From Setomelanomma holmii (lineage: Eukaryota; Ascomycota; Dothideomycetes; Pleosporales; Phaeosphaeriaceae), in assembly GCA_010015745.1 (NCBI GenBank), contig ML978160.1:124001-188000 (forward strand): a DNA stretch of 64,000 nucleotides, given 5' to 3'. This document shows, piece after piece, positions 10,329-21,271 of the stretch. Below the pieces are notes generated by a model. That model saw only the letters and a program-made list of their open reading frames with translations. It did no database searches and was not told the origin of the DNA. Position 1 is the stretch's first letter. Each line of letters opens with the position of its first letter. A program made the position numbers and the translations under genes.

Positions 10329-10646
10329 AACAGCTCAACGAGTAGTTGAGAGGGTAGTGACTGGAGGCCAAGAGGGTGATAGTACCTAGATGAAACTCAG
10401 GAGTAAAAGCAGACTTTGTGAAGACATGTCTGGTGCTTATTGCTTGACGCGTGAGAAGTGAAAACGTTCTTGAAACTGACACCAGTTTCCTTTCCTTGAA
10501 TTTTGGGGCTGCACACTTTCGCCAAGAAGATCAACAAAGCGGTAAGGTAGAGACAGTATTTTGTTACTTCACGCAGACTAAGATGACCTTCTATTTGACA
10601 CTGGCTCCCCACTCTGCGCTCAGGACGCTCTTATCAAACTTTACAC
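10329..10646. other. Intergenic, 318 bp
   Basis: Lies between the end of decayed copy B and the 3' end of the minus-strand secreted-protein gene. I see nothing distinctive in it. Confidence 0.5.
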
Positions 10647-11065
10647 TCAGACGCAAGTCACGTAAGTGCTCACGAACGGGCTGCTTCCCGTAACGCATCC
10701 ACCCACGGGCGCAGCGAAAGCCGTGCCCGTACAATTGGCTCCGGTGTAAATAGTCACTAACATTGTCAGCTTCACTTTCAGGTGTGATCTCTTGAAATCT
10801 AAAGAGACTTACCAGAGCATCCAGGACTATTACTAAGCGTCTCATAGCTCCTGATCGGAGTACCAGTACCGGAGCGATCGAGGTCCTGACAGACGTTCCC
10901 GTTGCCGAAAATGGGGTCGGCAAAGATGAGCTGCGTGCAGCCGGGTCCCGCGTATTTGTTACCGACCGAGACGAAGTTACCTTGGCGGGCTTCTAGGACC
11001 GCAGGCGCAGCGGAGCTGAGAGACGCCATGAGGGCGAGGGCGAGGGTACTGATGGAGAACTGCAT
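10647..11065 (-). CDS. Small secreted cysteine-rich protein (effector-like)
   Basis: Two exons: 10813-11065 and 10647-10756, with a 56-nt phase-1 intron (GTAAGT donor, GCTGAC branch, TTAG acceptor). The spliced product is 120 aa. Residues 1-20 form a typical signal peptide ending SLSSAAPA, and LEAR near 24-27 could be a Kex2-like processing site. Six cysteines remain in the mature part (43, 59, 83, 93, 105, 119), an even number compatible with three disulfides. No enzymatic motif is visible. TATAAAG lies on the minus strand near 11180-11186, about 115 bp upstream of the ATG. Size, secretion and cysteine content fit apoplastic or effector-like proteins of plant-associated fungi, but this is inference. 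Confidence 0.8.
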
Positions 11066-12349
11066 CGTGGTGGATATGAAGAGCTTGATTGGTTGGCAGA
11101 GGCGTAGAGGTAGAAGGATTGATGGAGGAAGTGCTGAGATTGAGTTGATTTAGACAACCAGAGCTGCGAAAGGAGCTAGCTTTATACCTTCTCTTTCCCG
11201 CCCTTCGCCCATGGCTCCGATGGTGAGGTGGTCCTTTGCCTGAGGTTCTGATCCGCCGAACAATCAATACGAGAGCAACGATACTTGTGCTGACTTCCAG
11301 TTTGGTGCGTCTCTGCTGTGGCTGTGGTCACGAGCGTTCTCAAACAGGGAAATATGTCCCATTGAGAAGGCTTTGAACCACTTATTGACAAAAGCCTCCA
11401 TCTTAACAACCTTCATATACCCTTTGTCAGAACTAAATGTGCTCCATCGTACATGAATGACAAATTGTAAGCTTATCTTCGTGTTGGTGCTGGTGTCCAT
11501 TTCCACTAAAAATCGAAGTACTTCGGCCAGTAATGACTGCGGAACCATGTTGCAGTGGTGGGTTCTAGAAGCCACATGCATCATGAAAACTGCCTTTCCT
11601 GGTTAGCGGGACGGGCGGTACGCGGGAGCCTTGCAGCGCATCCCGATGGATGGATCTCGCTGCCCGGCGCGGGTATGTTGGTGGCTTGTCAGCGAAGCTT
11701 ATGTGCACCAACGTGCTGATGCAAAATGCGTCCCATGCACTTCTGTGAGCAGTCAGCTCCCACGCTCTGCGTGCAGTACTGCAGCCATGGTCATATTGGA
11801 GGACGAGCGTATGTATGTTGCGAGCTTTCGATCTTTGTTGGTGGAGATGACCGCCAACCAGAGATAAGCAGGTGAAGCATTACACAGCGATGGAACCTGC
11901 AAACTCACTGGATGTATCACGCTGATGTTTAGCTTGCGATAGGTCGGCAGTATTATAAGAACCTCGTCCAGCAAAATCAAGATTGCAGGACGTAGAGGTT
12001 AATGTGTAGAGTCCCTATCACGAAGTCGTGGAGTCCTTCTGGGGTGAAGATGAGATGCTACTCAGTTATTATGCTGGAATGATCAATTAGACCCACTCCT
12101 GACGAGAAATGAGCCTGTTCAGCCCCTTGAGTATTCCTCTTGCGTCCGTATCGAACGCTGGTATGCTTCTGAAATTGTTTGACGATTGGAGTCTTTAGGG
12201 GCGATGGCTACTTCTTCCCTCCGATTTTCATCACAGCGCTCTTACGTCGCATCCTATGCCAAGCGGCGACGCAAGTAAGTCGCGATGCCGAAGCCATGAT
12301 GTCGATTGAGATGATATCATAAGAATCATGGTTGCCAATGTTGATGTTA
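11066..12349. other. Intergenic, about 1.3 kb
   Basis: Contains the 5' region of the secreted-protein gene. A short frame beginning ATGGCTACTTC near 12204 is followed by CGCAAGTAAGTCG and could be an old first exon of the membrane protein now cut off by the element at 12350; this is speculative. Nothing else was recognised. Confidence 0.4.
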
Positions 12350-12793
12350 ACGTAGTTTATATGCGAGGCGCCCATACCGGTACAAGCGAGGCGCCCACCC
12401 GAAAACCACACCAAACAGCAGACTTTTGGCAACCCGATATCTCGACAACCGCTAGATAGATTCTTCTGAAGTTTTTCCTATAGTGCTGTATGTATATATC
12501 CTTAAAGACTCTAGGATTACAGGGCTCTAGCTACCCTAGATGTAAGGGAAGAGCAATTTGAGGGCTAAAAAAGCAAGAGTTTTTTTTCTTTTTCTTGATA
12601 AAGTTGTAACAACTTCACCTAGAGCCTTGTAATTAGAGAGTTTGAATGCTTACATATATGCAGCTTTATAGTAAGATTTTGAGAAAAATCTATTAGGCAG
12701 TTGTTGAGTTATGAAGTTGCCAAAAATCTGCTTTTTGGTGTGTTTTTAGGGTGGGCGCCTCGCTTGTATGGGCGCCTCGCATATATACTACGT
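12350..12793. mobile_element. 444-bp non-autonomous TIR element flanked by TA
   Basis: The left end ACGTAGTTTATATGCG and right end (reverse complement) ACGTAGTATATATGCG form terminal inverted repeats of about 100 bp, roughly 80-85% alike by eye. Each contains two copies of GCGAGGCGCCCA. TA at 12348-12349 and 12794-12795 fits a Tc1/mariner (Fot1/Pot-like) target duplication. The inside is AT-rich and non-coding, in contrast to the surrounding DNA. The left TIR has an extra 6 bp (CGGTAC) compared with the right. Confidence 0.88.
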
Positions 12794-13672
12794 TACTTCA
12801 AATTCGACAAATTCAAAGGCGACGTTCAGAAGTGCTGGGTAGCGGCTGACTGCCTTTTCGAGGCGGCTGGAGAGTCGCGCAAGCAGCAATCATTGAAAGA
12901 CATCGCGTGGCCGGAGAGAAGACTCATCTACGTTACCAACAAGCTGAACTGGATTGTGGAGATTTTGGTTCTGGCGCTCGGGCTCGTACCCACGTACACT
13001 AGCAACAGGAAAGAGACAGTGAGGAAGAACCAAGAGGGAAACATGCTTGCGACAGCTGTGTGGTCGATGCGTCGCGCCAGTATCATTATGTGCCTTGTCG
13101 TATGCGCCATCGGAGTCGTCGCTAGCTATGCAGGACTCGTGTTCATGGAGATATACAGCAAGAGAAGCGCGATTGGCTGCCCAGTTCGTATTTGGGTGGC
13201 AACTTGGTACGTCGTCGCGTTGGTGCCGGCAGCTATACACAGCGGCTTTGCCAGTCTACGAAGGATGTGGTATTCCAGAAGGGAAATTAAGAGACAAGCA
13301 TCCCAGCGCTCCCAGCACGCCAACGATGTCGAGCATACCGACCATCTGCTCAATGATGCTGAATACGCCGATCTGCCGCCGTCAGAGCGCCCGCAAAAAC
13401 ACCAAATGACGCTAGATGTTAAGGAGAAAGAGGCTGAGGCAGAGCGCAAGGAGAAGGTCAGCTCGGCGGTTCAAGGCGTGGATGAAGACTGGCCAGTCCA
13501 AATGGCTTGGGCTGTCTACTACATCGCCGGCAGTCTGATCTTCACAAGCATAATGGCAGTCACAGTTGTCGAGTTGGTCGTCTGGGTGGGTCTTGGATTT
13601 GCGGGCACTGGTAGCAGTAAGATTCTGGCGTTCTTCTTCTGTTTAGTGTTCGAGCAGACAGATGCTAGATGA
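12794..13672 (+). pseudogene. Multi-span membrane protein, 5' end lost to TIR element
   Basis: The open frame extends from inside the TIR (about 12701, no ATG) to TGA 13672. The part with protein character starts at the element's right edge: YFKFDKFKGDVQKCW. Predicted membrane spans are near WIVEILVLALGLVP, IIMCLVVCAIGVVASYAGLVF, WVATWYVVALVPAAI and a long C-terminal hydrophobic stretch (AWAVYYIAGSLIFTSIMAV, then LVVWVGLGFAG and ILAFFFCLVF). A charged Glu/Lys loop lies around 13390-13470. The first internal ATG is near 13044, after the first span, so an intact start seems to be missing. Family not recognised. It may survive only as a fusion with TE sequence or be dead. Confidence 0.6.
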
Positions 13673-13746
13673 ACACCAGCGCTCATTGCAGATAATAAAG
13701 ACACCTGCGTAGCGACAACCAAATGTTCCTACTGCGCAAACGCCTG

Positions 13747-14391
13747 CTATGACAGCACATCTTGAAATCCACTGTGGAGCCGCCACTCAAACCCAGGATG
13801 GCGCCAGTCGAGTTTCTCAATCTCTTCATCGCTGAGACCATCGATCTCAACTGTCACATCCCTCTGCTCCCTGCGCTTGTTGTCGGGTTTCATCCAGTTG
13901 AACATGCCAGCGATGGTGATGGCGATAAGACTCTGCGCTGCCAAGTTCAAGCCATTGCCAATTGGATAGTTCAGGCCAGCGAAAGGCAAGAATGCCCATG
14001 TCGCGATTAGTCCACCAATATTTCCGAACACTACGTTCGTTCCGATCGCTGACGATCGAGCGGTATCGCCGATGACATTTGCTGCCACGTGAGCATTGCA
14101 GAGAGCTCCAGAGTTGAAAGGGCCGGTAGCAATGATGAAGTCGGCTGCATATCGTACTTTGGTGTTCGTGCTTGCGAGGAACATGATGTATCCCACCATC
14201 ATTTGCAATGCGCTGAGGCCCATGTATATAACTCGTCGGTCGGTCTTCGAGCTGATGAAGTTGACGGTCAAAACTGCGACGGCACCGATGACATAAGGTG
14301 GGACTGTCACGGATCCCAATCCATGCTCTGCGTCTGTCTCGCGACACACTGCAGTGGGCTTCATATTATGCGTAGGAATATTGTGGGTCAT
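13747..14391 (-). pseudogene. Truncated MFS transporter (allantoate-permease/TNA1-like), C-terminal half
   Basis: Encodes about 190 residues matching the last membrane spans of Dal5/TNA1-type anion:cation symporters: SVTVPPYVIGAV, ISSKTDRRVIYMGLSA, YIMFLAST, then the family-typical tail GLSDEEIEKLDWRHPGFEW. Full-length members are about 480-520 aa with 12 spans; here spans 1-7 are absent. Upstream on this strand (14392-15000) I find no N-terminal half, only unrelated sequence, so this is a fragment. The ATG at 14391 and the first ~22 residues look fortuitous. It lies beside the P450 gene. Confidence 0.8.
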
Positions 14392-15013
14392 TTCCCACTG
14401 TTTACTGATCTGCCAGGGAGTCGGCAGCGCTCATGCAAGTACTGCATCGTGCCTATGCCGTCGACGAAGATACCAAGTCACTGCCGCTCGCATGTGGAGT
14501 ACTTGTCTGGTGGCTGAAGCTTGTTGGCATCCTGATGAATTTCTAGGACATATTCAAAGCCCCATTGCCACCGCAGGCTTGGCATCCCCATACCCCGAAT
14601 CGTTGCAATTGGTGGTTGGATGTTGTTTCGCTGAGCGGAACGCGGAGGCCATGATGCGGAACGCGGAACGCGGAGCTCGGCTGACCTCGGAAAGCGGAAC
14701 GTGGAGTCGGATGACGTTAAACTATGAGCGAAAGCGCGCGAGACCGCTGATCTCTTCTTCCACATCAAATAGCCAAGATGTCGCGGCCGAGTCAGTCTTT
14801 ATATACACTATTGCTGGTGGTCCAGGCTGTACCTCATCCGGCCATCGATTGAAACTTCAGAGCCTACCTTGAAGCAAAGGCCAACCCAGATCCTGCTCTC
14901 TCGAACTGGGTGCGTGCGCCATATTCAATTCGCCTTGCTATATATTGTGCGGCTTGATCCCGAAACATCGGCATCTCTAGCTTTCTCGACCTCCGGTGTG
15001 CAGCCTATACACA
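14392..15013. other. Intergenic upstream of the P450 gene
   Basis: About 620 bp between the transporter fragment and the P450 start. It contains an imperfect GC-rich local repeat GCGGAACGCGGA near 14635-14700 and a TATA-like TTTATATACAC at 14799. No gene seen. Confidence 0.5.
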
Positions 15014-16603
15014 ATGCACTTGCAGGCAGCAATCCTCCTGGCAGTGGTCTCCGGATCCTGTTACGTCCTTTACTCCCTGATATGGGAGTCCTTTATATCC
15101 TTAGCACGATCGGTACCGGGTCCGAAGGGCGGCCGGTTGTCCCGCTTATGGTTCTACCGGAAAGTTCGCAACGGCTCATTTCATCATGAGAATATCGCTT
15201 TACATGAGCAGTATGGGCCAGTCGTGCGTGTAGCTCCAGGCTTCTTTTCCATCTCGACGCCAGAAAAGGCGATATACGGCATTGGATCAAATTTTCCAAA
15301 GAGCGATTGGTATCAGGGTTGGAAGCACCCCAGTCCCGATCGATGGACACTTTTTCCAGACCAGGATATCAAGAGGCACGCGGAGACAAGGAAACGGTTC
15401 CAAGGTCTCTATAGCATGAGCTCACTGCTCTCGTACGAGTCTTACGTGGACGATTGTATCGACATCTTCCTCGGGAAGCTCGACCAATTTGCGAAATCGG
15501 GCCAATCAATGGATTTGGTCCACTGGTTTCAGTGCTATGCAGCCGATGTCATTGCGGAAATAACGTACTCGGAGCGCTTCGGTTTTCTCGATAACGGCGA
15601 AGATGTGGCTGGAACCATGGCCGCGCTCGACAAGTCGATGTCTTACTCGACCCTCGTGGGCATCTACCCCAAGCTGCATCCTTACCTATACGCGGTATTG
15701 GAGAAGATCCCAGGGTCCGGAGCTGCTGGTCGAACGTATCTGATGTCATTTGTGCAGAGAAAGATCGCAGAGAGAAATGTAGCGAGAGAAAAGGGAAATT
15801 ATGAGCCGAAAGCGAAGGAACTCGAGGACGGGTTGGCCCCAAAGGACTTCCTGGACAAGTTGACGGACGCGAAGGAACAGGACCCAGATAAGGTCACCCC
15901 GTACCACATCTTTATGATGGGCTTAAGCAACATCATCGCTGGTGCGGACACTACCGCTGTATCCCTTTCCGGTATCCTGTATTATCTGATTACGTCACCG
16001 AAAAGCTTGGCGAAGTTGAGACGGGAGATTGAAGAGCATGGGAGGATAGACAAGAGAGTGACCTTCGCGGATTCGCAAGAGATGCCTTACCTCCAAGCTG
16101 TCATCAAGGAAGCTCTCAGGATGCATTCAGCGACTGGATTGCCCCTATGGCGAGTGGTACCGCAGGGTGGCGTACAGATTGGAGAATATTGGCTTCCGCC
16201 TGGCTCTAATGTTGGTGTGAATAGCTGGGTCGCTCACTATGACAAGAGCATTTTTGGCGAGGACGCCCATGTCTTCCGACCAGAGCGATGGTTGGAGGCC
16301 AAGAACGCAAGTGCGGATAAGCTGAAGGTAATGGAGGCAAGCTATATGCCGGTACGTTATCTGTCCCATCTTATAAAGACCACCATTAATCAGAATCTGC
16401 AGTTCGGCCTGGGTTCCAGAACGTGCCTCGGACGACACATCTCAACACTGGAGATGAACAAACTCGTTCCTGAGATCGTGAAGAAATTTGATCTGGCTTT
16501 GGGGATGCCTAAAGAGGACTGGAAGACGATCAATTACTGGTTTGTCAAGCCAGAGAGACTGCCGGTAACGATTCGCCCACGCGTAATTCAGGATCATACA
16601 TAG
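15014..16603 (+). CDS. Cytochrome P450, pisatin demethylase-like
   Basis: Microsomal haem-thiolate monooxygenase. The start is ATG 15014 (context ACACAATGC); the open frame extends 5' only through a GTG. Exons 15014-16351 and 16403-16603 give 512 aa; the 51-nt intron 16352-16402 (GTACGT...CTGCAG) is a multiple of three and has no stop. Features: N-terminal membrane anchor (residues ~3-30), proline hinge VPGPK, I-helix AGADTTA (309-315), ExxR EALR (366-369), PERW region, haem loop FGLGSRTCLG (447-456, Cys454) formed exactly by the splice. The overall pattern is that of fungal pisatin-demethylase-like P450s, used for detoxification or secondary metabolism; substrate unknown. A Zn2Cys6 regulator gene follows on the same strand and an MFS fragment precedes it. 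Confidence 0.92.
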   Translation: MHLQAAILLAVVSGSCYVLYSLIWESFISLARSVPGPKGGRLSRLWFYRKVRNGSFHHENIALHEQYGPVVRVAPGFFSISTPEKAIYGIGSNFPKSDWYQGWKHPSPDRWTLFPDQDIKRHAETRKRFQGLYSMSSLLSYESYVDDCIDIFLGKLDQFAKSGQSMDLVHWFQCYAADVIAEITYSERFGFLDNGEDVAGTMAALDKSMSYSTLVGIYPKLHPYLYAVLEKIPGSGAAGRTYLMSFVQRKIAERNVAREKGNYEPKAKELEDGLAPKDFLDKLTDAKEQDPDKVTPYHIFMMGLSNIIAGADTTAVSLSGILYYLITSPKSLAKLRREIEEHGRIDKRVTFADSQEMPYLQAVIKEALRMHSATGLPLWRVVPQGGVQIGEYWLPPGSNVGVNSWVAHYDKSIFGEDAHVFRPERWLEAKNASADKLKVMEASYMPVRYLSHLIKTTINQNLQFGLGSRTCLGRHISTLEMNKLVPEIVKKFDLALGMPKEDWKTINYWFVKPERLPVTIRPRVIQDHT

Positions 16604-17357
16604 TCAACTTGAAATAAAAAATTGCAAGTATTGTGCGATTGAGCCATGTTCCGGTACCCACTTTTGCATATTCCTCCAATTATGTTCTTTTGAAGCCACT
16701 GGTGATTGTGAACGATGAAATCACCTCGAGCTCCCACAAGAGAACGTGATCGACGTCCACACGTCTAGCCTTCTATGTACATTGGCGGAGAAAGACACGC
16801 TAGCACTCCAAAACTTCACCGGTTACTGGGGGTCTCCGTTGTCCGGGTTGCGGGGCACGTGGGGACGGTCGAGACTAGTTTGTTTTGCCAAGGTGCACGT
16901 CCCCACGCGTCGCGCGATCAGCCGTGGACATCAGCGATGACACGGAAGGACCACGACAACCCGGGATGGAATTTTCGACCATTTTGCCGACAAGGGCCAT
17001 ATCTCGAAAGAATACTTCACCTCTTCGTGAGGATATCCGCTCCTTCCCGTACGTGCCACAGCTTGGAAGCCGCCCGCTCAACCCTTTGTTCAATCGCAAT
17101 CATCACGTCGGAACTCAGCATTTATGAGTCATGCTATGCGGTAGGTACTCGTTGAGGAGCTGTATGAAAGAGGACTTGGTCGGGAGACAACGAAAGGAGA
17201 TACGTTACAACGTGCTCAACACGATGCTGATGATCAACGTATACACAGGCGCCGATCACAACGAAGTTTCAGTGCTAGAAAGCATAGATCACACCTCTTG
17301 ATGACTTGACCTTATCGTCTATGCTAATTGTACATTAAATTGAATGTGGATAGGCGT
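16604..17357. other. Intergenic, 754 bp
   Basis: Between the P450 and the regulator. Short frames only; no conserved motif noticed. Presumed P450 terminator and regulator promoter. Confidence 0.5.
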
Positions 17358-19540
17358 ATGGAGAACGACTTGCGCCCCAGCGTATATCGGTCGAAAAGAG
17401 CCAGGTACACCGTTCGAGCTTGGTGATTATGACTAGCTCTCACGTACTTCTTCAATCTAACAACTACTAGTAAAGAGTGCAAGAGGCGCAAGGTTCGATG
17501 CGACGGTCAGATACCTTGTGCTCGATGTGCTGGACAGTCCATCGGTTGCGAGTATGTGCCAGCGGTGCACAATGCAGTGGGAAGGACAGCGTAAGTTTGA
17601 CAGAACAGTGGATGCATATATACTGACACGATACACGTCCAGAACCGGGAATACTGTGTCCCGTCGTATGAGTCTCCTCTCTCAGGATCATGCAACACCC
17701 TCTAGCAGGAGTCCGACAGTTGCCAAAATCCTCCAACATCACAGCCCGGCCAGTGCCTCGTCTCCAGCACATCGAAGCAACGGACGGACTGGAACTCTTG
17801 AACTTTCCCGTCTGCCTCCAGAGTTCGCCACCAACGTGCCAGAATTCTGCGGTCCGTCCAGTACCGAATACGTGCTCAACTCCGTAAGCGGCAATCTGCG
17901 AGCAATGGGCATGCAGTCAGCAATACTGGACAAGCATTCTGAATCGGGCGTCCCAGCAACTTCATCCGGCCGGTTGGCGCAATACGGGCCCTTCATGAAG
18001 CTTCTCAACATGGACCCTCTGTGGGATATGACAAGAGAAGATGCAAAAGTTTTGATTGATGATTGTTGTGAAGGTCTCGGCACAGTGTACCCTGTCTTAA
18101 GTCGAGCGACAATGACGGCTACGGTGGACAAGGTCTTCCATGCCCTTCGCCTCGCACATGCCGAAGGCTTGAGAGATAGAGGCGGGTCCGTTGTTGAAGC
18201 ATTATTTGACCACAACACAAATAAGCTCAAAATTGTGCTTGCAATTGGAATGACCAAAGAGGCTGGCGGTTGTGAGCATCAAGCCCAGCCGTTGTTCCAG
18301 AGCACGTCTGAAGTCTTGGAAGGGCTGATTTGGAATCCAGAAGGCTTGCATGGCATACAGCTTCTCTACCTCGTGGTACGTTTGAGCACAAACCCCACCA
18401 ATATATGAGCTGACAGACCAGGCGATGTATCATTATCACCTTAATGAAGAGGTTCGGACCGGAAGATGCATAGCTTTCGCAGCCCGCCTATGCCTCGAAG
18501 CAGGCCTGCATCGCCGCGTTATGCTGGATAGACTCTTCCCCGATCCTGCGGAATGTGAGGAGGCTTTGCATGCATTCTGGGCAGTGTATATGCTGGAGCG
18601 CCGACTCAGCTTAGGGCAGGGCATTCCATTCTTCATCCAAGACTCGTACATTGATCGGTCGCTATACACATCTCGGGTTGCGAACCCCCTACTCCCGGCG
18701 CTACTACAGTGGACGAAGCTCGCCGGAAAGGTATGGCACGCTTTGAACAATCAAACAGACAGGACCTCCAAGTCAAGAATTGATGACATCAACTATTTAG
18801 ACTACGAGATCATGACCTGGTACGACGCTCTCCCTGCCTACTTACAGCTGCCAGATGCAGCGACTTGGAGCCAGGACGCACACCACGAGCTGAGTTACTA
18901 CCATTCAATCATCTTTGTAAGAAAGCCGCATCTGCGCAATCTTGTCTATCGTCCCGTTCTGCAGTCACCGATATATGCTCGGCAAAACGAGCCAGTGCTG
19001 CTCAAAGCAATCGAAGTCTCAAAGGAGACGATCCGAACTTTACACGATCTCAAAGAGCACACGTCTTTGGTCTGGACACACCCGATGTTCTTCCAACAGC
19101 TATTACTTACCGCGTTCGGAAATCTACTTCTTGCCGTGGTTAGCACTGGCCCATCGATCCGCAGTAGTTCGCGGAATGAGTTTGACATGTTTCTTCGCAT
19201 GTTCCACCAGCTCGGCTCAGAATGCGCCGTCCTACGGCAAACATGGCAGCGCCTTCAGGGCCTGCGCGACTTGCACACCATGCTTGGGCATTTAGATCGA
19301 AATGCTCAGAACGTGTCCACGGACTCCAATGCCAGCCCTGCAAGTAACGCTACTATAGTACCATTGTGCTTCGACGACATATTCCCAGATATCACGAACT
19401 ACTCAGCCACTGGCGTCTCGAATGACACAAGAGAGCCACTCGTCGCCAATGGTCAACATTGCTTTGATCTTGGCTTCGTGCCTGATGATTTCATGGATTT
19501 AAGCAATGTCTTCGACTTTCCTTTCGTAGATCTTATGTAG
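17358..19540 (+). CDS. Zn2Cys6 transcription factor with fungal_trans domain
   Basis: Nuclear regulator. Exons rebuilt as 17358-17404, 17471-17590, 17643-18375 and 18422-19540 (introns 66, 52 and 46 nt; the first has branch CTAAC and CTACTAG acceptor), total 672 aa. The binuclear cluster reads SKECKRRKVRCDG then IPCARCAGQSIGC. The first of the six cysteines, expected before KEC, is Ser in this model because the codon is split AG|T across the first intron. The middle homology region (exons 3-4) contains RLCLEAGLHRR and AFWAVYMLERRLSLGQG, typical of PF04082. The C-terminus is acidic and aromatic (DDFMDLSNVFDFPF), resembling an activation domain. Position suggests control of the adjacent P450. 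First-exon choice is the least certain part. Confidence 0.85.
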
Positions 19541-21271
19541 ATCACCACGATATCCTGGTTATGTCGCCGAAAGACTCACCCTCTCACGAATATATATCAG
19601 TCGAACCTGATGTAAAGCACATCTGTATGCTCACTGTCAACGAAGCTCGTCCACGGATGCGTCCGCACATGATAAAGTCAAAAGTCCGCGCCTACAAGCC
19701 CATCATTGAGCTCGTAACGACGGCGGACGCATGCGGCCCCTCTAAGCGCGTCTCTTCACGCGCACGCCGCTACCCTGAAACGCATCTCGGCACGCTCTAT
19801 CATCGACCCGGCTGTTCTGACCAATGAACTTTTCATGTCTCTTGCGTTGCTCGCATCCCTCACGACCGCTGACAATTCCAATCTGCGCTGCGAAGCTAGA
19901 TCCAACTGCTACTATGCTCATCTACTATGCCGGAACATTGCGTGTTATTGAGAGTACTTCTTCCTCGAACCATGCCACTCCAGGCAGTCATCCAATGAAA
20001 AGACTTGATGATGTGACTACACCGAAGGCTGCTTCTCAAGCGGCACTTCAGTCTGTCCAGGCTGAACTAACAGACCCTGCAGCCTCCTGGTGTATGATCT
20101 GCGGGCATACACTCCCTAGCTTGATATGAAACGTCCAACACGGCAAAGTGCTCGAAGACTGCACAAAGTGCAATCTCCGCCCGGGTAGACGGCCCACTCT
20201 TTTCGCAAGGAGCCACTTGAACAGCCAGACACTTACGGTCGATGAAGCAGTGGGACGAGGAACACTCCAGCTCGATGTGCCCGCTCCACAGTTATGCTCG
20301 CTCTCAAACCTTGAGGAGAGGTGAGGCAACGGAACACAGCGAGTAGCCATGTCAATGACGAGTGGTGGCGTACTTTGTTTTCGCTATCATTCGGCGGGAT
20401 CAGCGCGAAACAGAGATGTATTGCTGGTAATGCTATGTATCAGCGAGAACATCGACGCAAGAGCAGCGCAGTTGAAGGCTCGCTACTCCGGAATGAGCTT
20501 AGCGTGGAAAAACTGCCCCACGTTTTATCAGATGAGCACCTGCTCTGTCAATACCTCAGCATCGCACATCGTGAACTCATCTACTCAGGCCTTCCCAATA
20601 GCGTGGCCTTTTCCAGTACCTGGAACGCAACCTTTCGGTGCATTCCAGCTGCTGTCGCTGCGATGGACGATGACCCATTCCGTGGGGGCTGAAACGGCAG
20701 TTTTGCCACATCATGAGCTGGCTCATACCTGCACTACACAACACACACTGTGGATGGGAATCCGGTGAACTGGGAGGCTGCACAACCCATAACGCGCAGT
20801 CGGTCGCTTGAGCCTTGGCAGCCTTACACAGCTCGTGCAGAGAACTCATATGGGAAGATGTGCGTGGCTGGCGCTGAGCCGCATGAGGCGCAGCAGCGAA
20901 CTGGAGCATGATTTACCAGATTGGAGGAGCTAAACACCGATCAAAAACTACGCTAAACAATCAGGTGCATGCAAAGGCATACAATATACAATACATGGGG
21001 CCAAAACGCGTGAATAGGAGGACGTCGAAGATTTCGAGATGGCGTCCGGGAGAAGGCTGCGCAACAAGAGTAGAGTCAGCTTACCGCTTCGGTGGCAGTC
21101 TTTATATCTGCCATGTCTTCTAGTTGGGCATTCCATTACTCGATACATCGCAGCCTAAGTCAAACACAAATCTTTCCATGAAACACTCTCTACGTTCCCT
21201 CGAGCAAACCAGCCACTTTCTATACTTTTACGCAAACGCCATCCCGCCGACCTGCCATCGCATCGAAAACC
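19541..21271. other. Gene-poor 1.7 kb with possible decayed coding sequence
   Basis: No intact gene. Stretches with coding-like character change frame and carry stops: around 20030-20330 (one frame broken by TGA at 20127, then DCTKCNLRPG and LTVDEAVGRGTLQ) and 20349-20910, including HHELAH at about 20710 followed in another frame by a run ending ARAENSYGKMC. These might be remnants of a secreted protein or zinc peptidase but I cannot assign a family. Confidence 0.35.

Noticed and set aside
14996..15013. Upstream start for the P450
   Set aside because: The frame there begins with GTG; the first ATG is at 15014 and precedes a proper membrane anchor.
20349..20768. Deuterolysin-type metallopeptidase
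   Set aside because: HHELAH and NCPTFYQ strings are suggestive, but the spacing does not fit M35 and the frame is broken, so I do not name it.
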